Origin: Actinobacteria bacterium BACL4 MAG-120820-bin23
Lineage (GTDB): Bacteria > Actinomycetota > Actinomycetes > Nanopelagicales > Nanopelagicaceae
DNA length: 52,295 nt
NCBI GenBank assembly: GCA_001437855.1
Contig: LIBD01000001.1
Span: 1 to 52,295, forward strand
Direction of reading: 5' to 3'
Shown: one piece after another, positions 49,000 through 52,295 of the stretch
Layout: each line of letters begins with the position of its first letter
Position numbering within the stretch: the first letter of the stretch is position 1
Position numbers and translations under genes: made by a program
Notes under the pieces: generated by a model
The model's input: only the letters and a program-made list of their open reading frames with translations
Told to the model about the DNA's origin: nothing
Databases searched by the model: none

Positions 49000-50892
49000 A
49001 TGCAGATATCTGAAAATTTAGTTTGGTTCATTGCACTGCCACTTTTTAGCTCTGCAATTCTTTTACTAGTAGGCAAAAGGGCAAACTCCTGGGGTCATAT
49101 CGCGGCCACAACGGTCTCGGCATCAACCTTTGTAATTGGTGTGATCGAATTTTTTGCAATGCAAGCTAGACCCGAAGAGAATCGAGCGGTAGTACAAAAA
49201 TTATTTACTTGGATCTCTGTAGGTTCATTTAATGTCGATGCCTCACTGTTACTTGACCAACTTTCAATCTGTTTTGTACTACTTATTACTGGCGTGGGCA
49301 CATTAATTCATATCTACTCTATTTCTTATATGTCTCATGATTTAGATAGAAGAAGATTTTTTGCTTATTTAAACCTATTCATTGCATCTATGTTATTGCT
49401 GGTGTTAGGTGATTCCTACCTAAATCTTTATGTTGGCTGGGAAGGTGTGGGCTTAGCTTCGTACCTGTTGATTGGTTTTTGGAATCAAAAGCCTACATAT
49501 GCAACTGCAGCAAAAAAAGCTTTTGTTGCAAACAGAGTCGGTGATGTCGGTCTATCACTTGCCATAATGATTGCCTTTGCAACATTTGGCGACGTAACTT
49601 TTTCAGGTATTAAAGAGCAGACAGATGCAGCTTCAACTGCCCAACTTACTGCTATTGGCTTAATGTTGTTGCTGGCAGCATGTGGTAAGTCAGCACAATT
49701 TCCACTGCAATCTTGGCTTGGTGATGCAATGGCAGGACCAACACCTGTTTCAGCATTAATTCATGCTGCAACGATGGTAACTGCAGGTGTTTATTTAATT
49801 ACCAGATCAAGTTTTATTTTTGATGAAGCTCCAATTGCTCAACTAATGGTGCTAATCGTTGGTGCAGTTACATTACTGTTTGGCGCAATTATTGGAACAG
49901 CAAAAGATGATATTAAAAAAGCATTGGCCGCTTCGACAATGTCTCAAATTGGATACATGATTTTGGCAACAGGTTTAGGCCCAATTGGTTACGCATTTGC
50001 AATTATGCATTTATTAACTCATGGATTCTTTAAGGCAAGCATGTTCCTTGGTGCTGGCTCAGTAATGCATGGCATGAAAGATGAAGTTAATATGCGAAAG
50101 TATGGTGGCATAGGTAAATTCATGCCGATTACAGCAATTACTTTTGGATTAGGTTACCTAGCCATTATTGGCGTTCCACCATTTGCTGGTTTTTACTCCA
50201 AAGATAAAATTATTGAAACAGCATTCAATGCAGGTGGTATAAAAGGCATAGCACTAGGTATTGCAACTCTACTTGGTGCAGCAATTACAGCTTTTTATAT
50301 GACGCGAGTTGTAATTCTTACTTTCTTTGGGAATGAACGTTGGGGTCATAAGGATGAGCCTCATGAAAGCCCGGCTTTAATGTTAATTCCAATCGCTTTA
50401 CTCTCTATTGGATCAGTTGCATCTGGTTATCTATTATCAAGGGGTAAGAGTTTAGTTAACTGGCTTGAGCCAGTGGTTAATCCATTAAAAGAACACCATG
50501 CTGAAGAGTTATTTTCACACACAACGGTGTCGCTAATGACAATCTCAGTTGTGATAATTGGAGTTTCAATAGCAGTAAGAAAATATCGCGGAGACCAATC
50601 AGATACAGCACCAGAGAAAGTTTCAAAGTTAACTATTGCTGCAAGAAAAGATCTGTTTCAAGATTCACTAAATGAGGCAGCATTTATGCGCCCTGGACAG
50701 TCTTTGATTCAAAAGCTTTTAAATATCGATCACTTAGTAATAGATGGAGCGGTTAGATCAGTAGGAGTTGTATCTATTAGCGCCGGAAGCAAACTGCGCT
50801 CTTTGCAGAATGGATATGTTAGAAGTTATGCACTGATGATGGTCATCGGCGTACTAAGTTTAATTGCTGTAATTTGGGTGGTAACCGCATGA
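49000..50892 (+). CDS. nuoL: NADH-quinone oxidoreductase subunit L
   Basis: ND5-type antiporter-like subunit that pumps protons and carries the long lateral helix. 630 residues with about 14-16 helices; family signatures are YVGWEGVGLASYLLIGFW, KSAQFPLQSWLGDAMAGPTP, VSALIHAATMVTAGVYLI and HAFFK-like MHLLTHGFFKASMF. The C-terminal half includes the charged lateral region (about 500-600). It overlaps nuoM by 4 bases. Confidence 0.96.
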   Translation: MQISENLVWFIALPLFSSAILLLVGKRANSWGHIAATTVSASTFVIGVIEFFAMQARPEENRAVVQKLFTWISVGSFNVDASLLLDQLSICFVLLITGVGTLIHIYSISYMSHDLDRRRFFAYLNLFIASMLLLVLGDSYLNLYVGWEGVGLASYLLIGFWNQKPTYATAAKKAFVANRVGDVGLSLAIMIAFATFGDVTFSGIKEQTDAASTAQLTAIGLMLLLAACGKSAQFPLQSWLGDAMAGPTPVSALIHAATMVTAGVYLITRSSFIFDEAPIAQLMVLIVGAVTLLFGAIIGTAKDDIKKALAASTMSQIGYMILATGLGPIGYAFAIMHLLTHGFFKASMFLGAGSVMHGMKDEVNMRKYGGIGKFMPITAITFGLGYLAIIGVPPFAGFYSKDKIIETAFNAGGIKGIALGIATLLGAAITAFYMTRVVILTFFGNERWGHKDEPHESPALMLIPIALLSIGSVASGYLLSRGKSLVNWLEPVVNPLKEHHAEELFSHTTVSLMTISVVIIGVSIAVRKYRGDQSDTAPEKVSKLTIAARKDLFQDSLNEAAFMRPGQSLIQKLLNIDHLVIDGAVRSVGVVSISAGSKLRSLQNGYVRSYALMMVIGVLSLIAVIWVVTA

Positions 50893-52295
50893 GTTTATTA
50901 ACCCTAGTTGGCATCTCTCCTTTAATCGGAGCACTTATTGTCCTATTAATTCCGGCCAAGAAAAGCGAATTAATTAAGCGCACTGCATTTATTATTACTC
51001 TCCTAATTGCTCTATTTTCTATTTTATTAGCAGTTAGATTTGATAGAGAAAGTACTGAATTTCAATTTATTCAAAGTAACTCTTGGATTTCAGCATTTAA
51101 TGTAAATTTTGCCGTTGGAGTAGATGGTATCTCGCTGGTCTTAATTCTTCTATCTACTATTTTAGTTCCTATTGTAATTTTAGCTACTTGGCATGAATCT
51201 GATACTGGTCGATGGAATACAAAAATATTCTATGTTTTAATATTAGTTTTAGAAACACTCATGATAGGTGTTTTTGCAGCCACAGATCTATTTTTGTTTT
51301 ATGTGTTTTTTGAAGCGATGCTAATTCCAATTTACTTTTTGATCGGTGGTTACGGTACAGGTAACAAATCAGCAGCAGCTGTTAAATTTTTACTATACAG
51401 CTTATTTGGCGGCCTTCTAATGTTGGCTTCAATTATTGGAATTTATGTGATTTCAGGGAACCAAATTGGTGCAACTTTTGACTTAGCTAAATTGGCAACT
51501 TTACAAATTGATAATCAAACGGAGTACCTTCCTATTTCTTGGATTCTTCATTGCATTTGCAATAAAAGCTCCACTGTGGCCATTTCATACCTGGCTTCCA
51601 GATGCCGCAAAGTCAGCTACCCCTGGCACATCAGTTCTCTTACTAGGAGTGCTCGATAAAGTAGGAACTTATGGAATGATCCGATTTTGTATTCAATTAT
51701 TCCCAGATGCTACAAAAACATTTACACCATTAATTATTACATTGGCAGTTATTTCAATTATTTACGGTGCATTTATGGCAATCGGCCAGAGAGATATAAA
51801 AGGTTTAATTGCATTTACTTCTATCTCCCACTTTGGGTTTATTACGATGGGAATTTTTGCAATGACCTCTCAAGGCATGTCTGGTGCCACCCTTTATATG
51901 ATCAATCACGGATTTTCTACAGCTGCACTGTTTTTAATTGCTGGTTGGATGATTTGGCGAAGAGGATCTTCTACAATTTCAGATTTTGGCGGACTCCAAA
52001 GAGTCACACCAGTAATGGCATGGACATTCTTTATCGCTGGAATGTCTAGCTTGGCCTTGCCAGGACTGTCTAGTTTTGTTAGTGAATTTTTAGTTCTAGT
52101 CGGAACCTATACGCGCTATCCGGTTGCAGCAGTGATTGGCACTTTAGGAATAGTTCTAGCAGCACTTTATATATTAATTCCAGTTCAAAAAGCTTTACAT
52201 GGTCCAATTGTTAGTGGAAACGAAAATCTTAAAGATCTGAACATAAGAGAAAAAGTTGCAATATCACCATTAATATTAGTAATTGTTCTAATGGG
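50889..52295 (+). CDS. nuoM: NADH-quinone oxidoreductase subunit M, with apparent frameshift and cut by the window end
   Basis: ND4-type proton-pumping subunit. From ATG 50889 (MSLLTLVGISPLIG) the frame is normal through FYVFFEAMLIPIYFLIGGYG up to about 51527. Beyond this, the same frame gives a non-family sequence and stops at 51657-51659. Shifting by one base from 51529 restores the family: FLGFFIAFAIKAPLWPFHTW, LPDAAKSATPGTSVLLLG, FTSISHFGFITMG, and remains open to base 52295. Removing one base from either CC pair (51527-51528 or 51531-51532) joins both parts (EYFLFLG or EYLLFLG). So this is a one-base insertion: a sequencing error or a true mutation. The GTG at 50874 is not needed; the ATG overlaps the nuoL stop. 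Confidence 0.9.

Noticed and set aside
51525..51659. Programmed +1 frameshift in nuoM as a designed control
   Set aside because: No strong slippery site, downstream stem or internal Shine-Dalgarno sequence of the prfB type is visible, and nuoM is not known to be recoded; an error or mutation is simpler.
51687..52049. Open frame of 120 codons in the original nuoM frame after the frameshift
   Set aside because: It is the out-of-frame shadow of the true nuoM continuation; its tyrosine- and cysteine-rich translation matches no family.
1..52295. tRNA, rRNA, CRISPR arrays, insertion sequences, prophage or attachment sites
   Set aside because: Every gap is under 140 bases and read without a cloverleaf, direct-repeat array or transposase-like frame; no composition break suggesting an island was noticed by eye.

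Overview
The window is an AT-rich, very tightly packed piece of a bacterial chromosome. Gene content and order point to the phylum Actinomycetota: the tilS-hpt-ftsH-folE-folP-folB-folK run, a ClpC starting MFERFTDRARRVV, an XPB-type helicase linked to a helicase-associated protein, the proC-bS22 linkage, menaquinone genes, and nuoA onwards. Low G+C, frequent 1-8 bp gene overlaps and no gap above 139 bp suggest a streamlined free-living lineage. A freshwater acI actinobacterium ('Candidatus Nanopelagicales') is my best guess; this is inference, not a database result.

Layout. Bases 1-9529: a + strand run of tRNA lysidine synthase (5' end cut), hypoxanthine phosphoribosyltransferase, FtsH, four folate genes, pantothenate synthetase, the NAD genes nadB and nadC, and type III pantothenate kinase. 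Bases 9569-14201: lysyl-tRNA synthetase, a GNAT acetyltransferase of the short ArgA type, and ClpC. Bases 14194-16448 (- strand): RadA and a cysteine-rich protein of unknown function. Bases 16504-18673 (+): proC, a secreted propeller-like protein and the 32-residue ribosomal protein bS22. Bases 18677-21022 (-): a large secreted metalloprotease-like protein. Bases 21099-21335 (+): a glutaredoxin-like protein. Bases 21332-27034 (-): XPB helicase, an M20 peptidase, a helicase-associated protein and a HAD-IB phosphatase. Bases 27085-31308 (+): a histidine phosphatase and a system II cytochrome c maturation module. Bases 31303-38880: a PLDc_N-like membrane protein and the menaquinone genes menA, menE, menB, menC, menD, menF and menG on both strands. 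Bases 38922-52295 (+): the complex I operon nuoA to nuoM, with nuoM cut by the window end.

How the genes work together. The last third is an electron-transport block: menaquinone synthesis beside the NADH:menaquinone oxidoreductase that uses it, next to the maturation system for the c-type cytochromes downstream. The first third is a cofactor block (folate, NAD, CoA precursor) with protein quality control (FtsH, ClpC).

Most notable points: nuoM has an apparent one-base frameshift near 51527-51532; the bS22 gene is easily missed; many transcription-unit heads have a TANNNT -10 box 6-8 bases before the start codon and no Shine-Dalgarno sequence, suggesting leaderless mRNAs; and a strong terminator hairpin lies inside the end of the oppositely oriented metalloprotease gene. 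I saw no mobile element, CRISPR array, rRNA or tRNA gene, and there is no gene-free stretch over 300 bases. I did not find a clearly new multi-gene system. The least explained parts are the cysteine-rich protein, the two secreted propeller proteins, and the peptidase inside the XPB operon.
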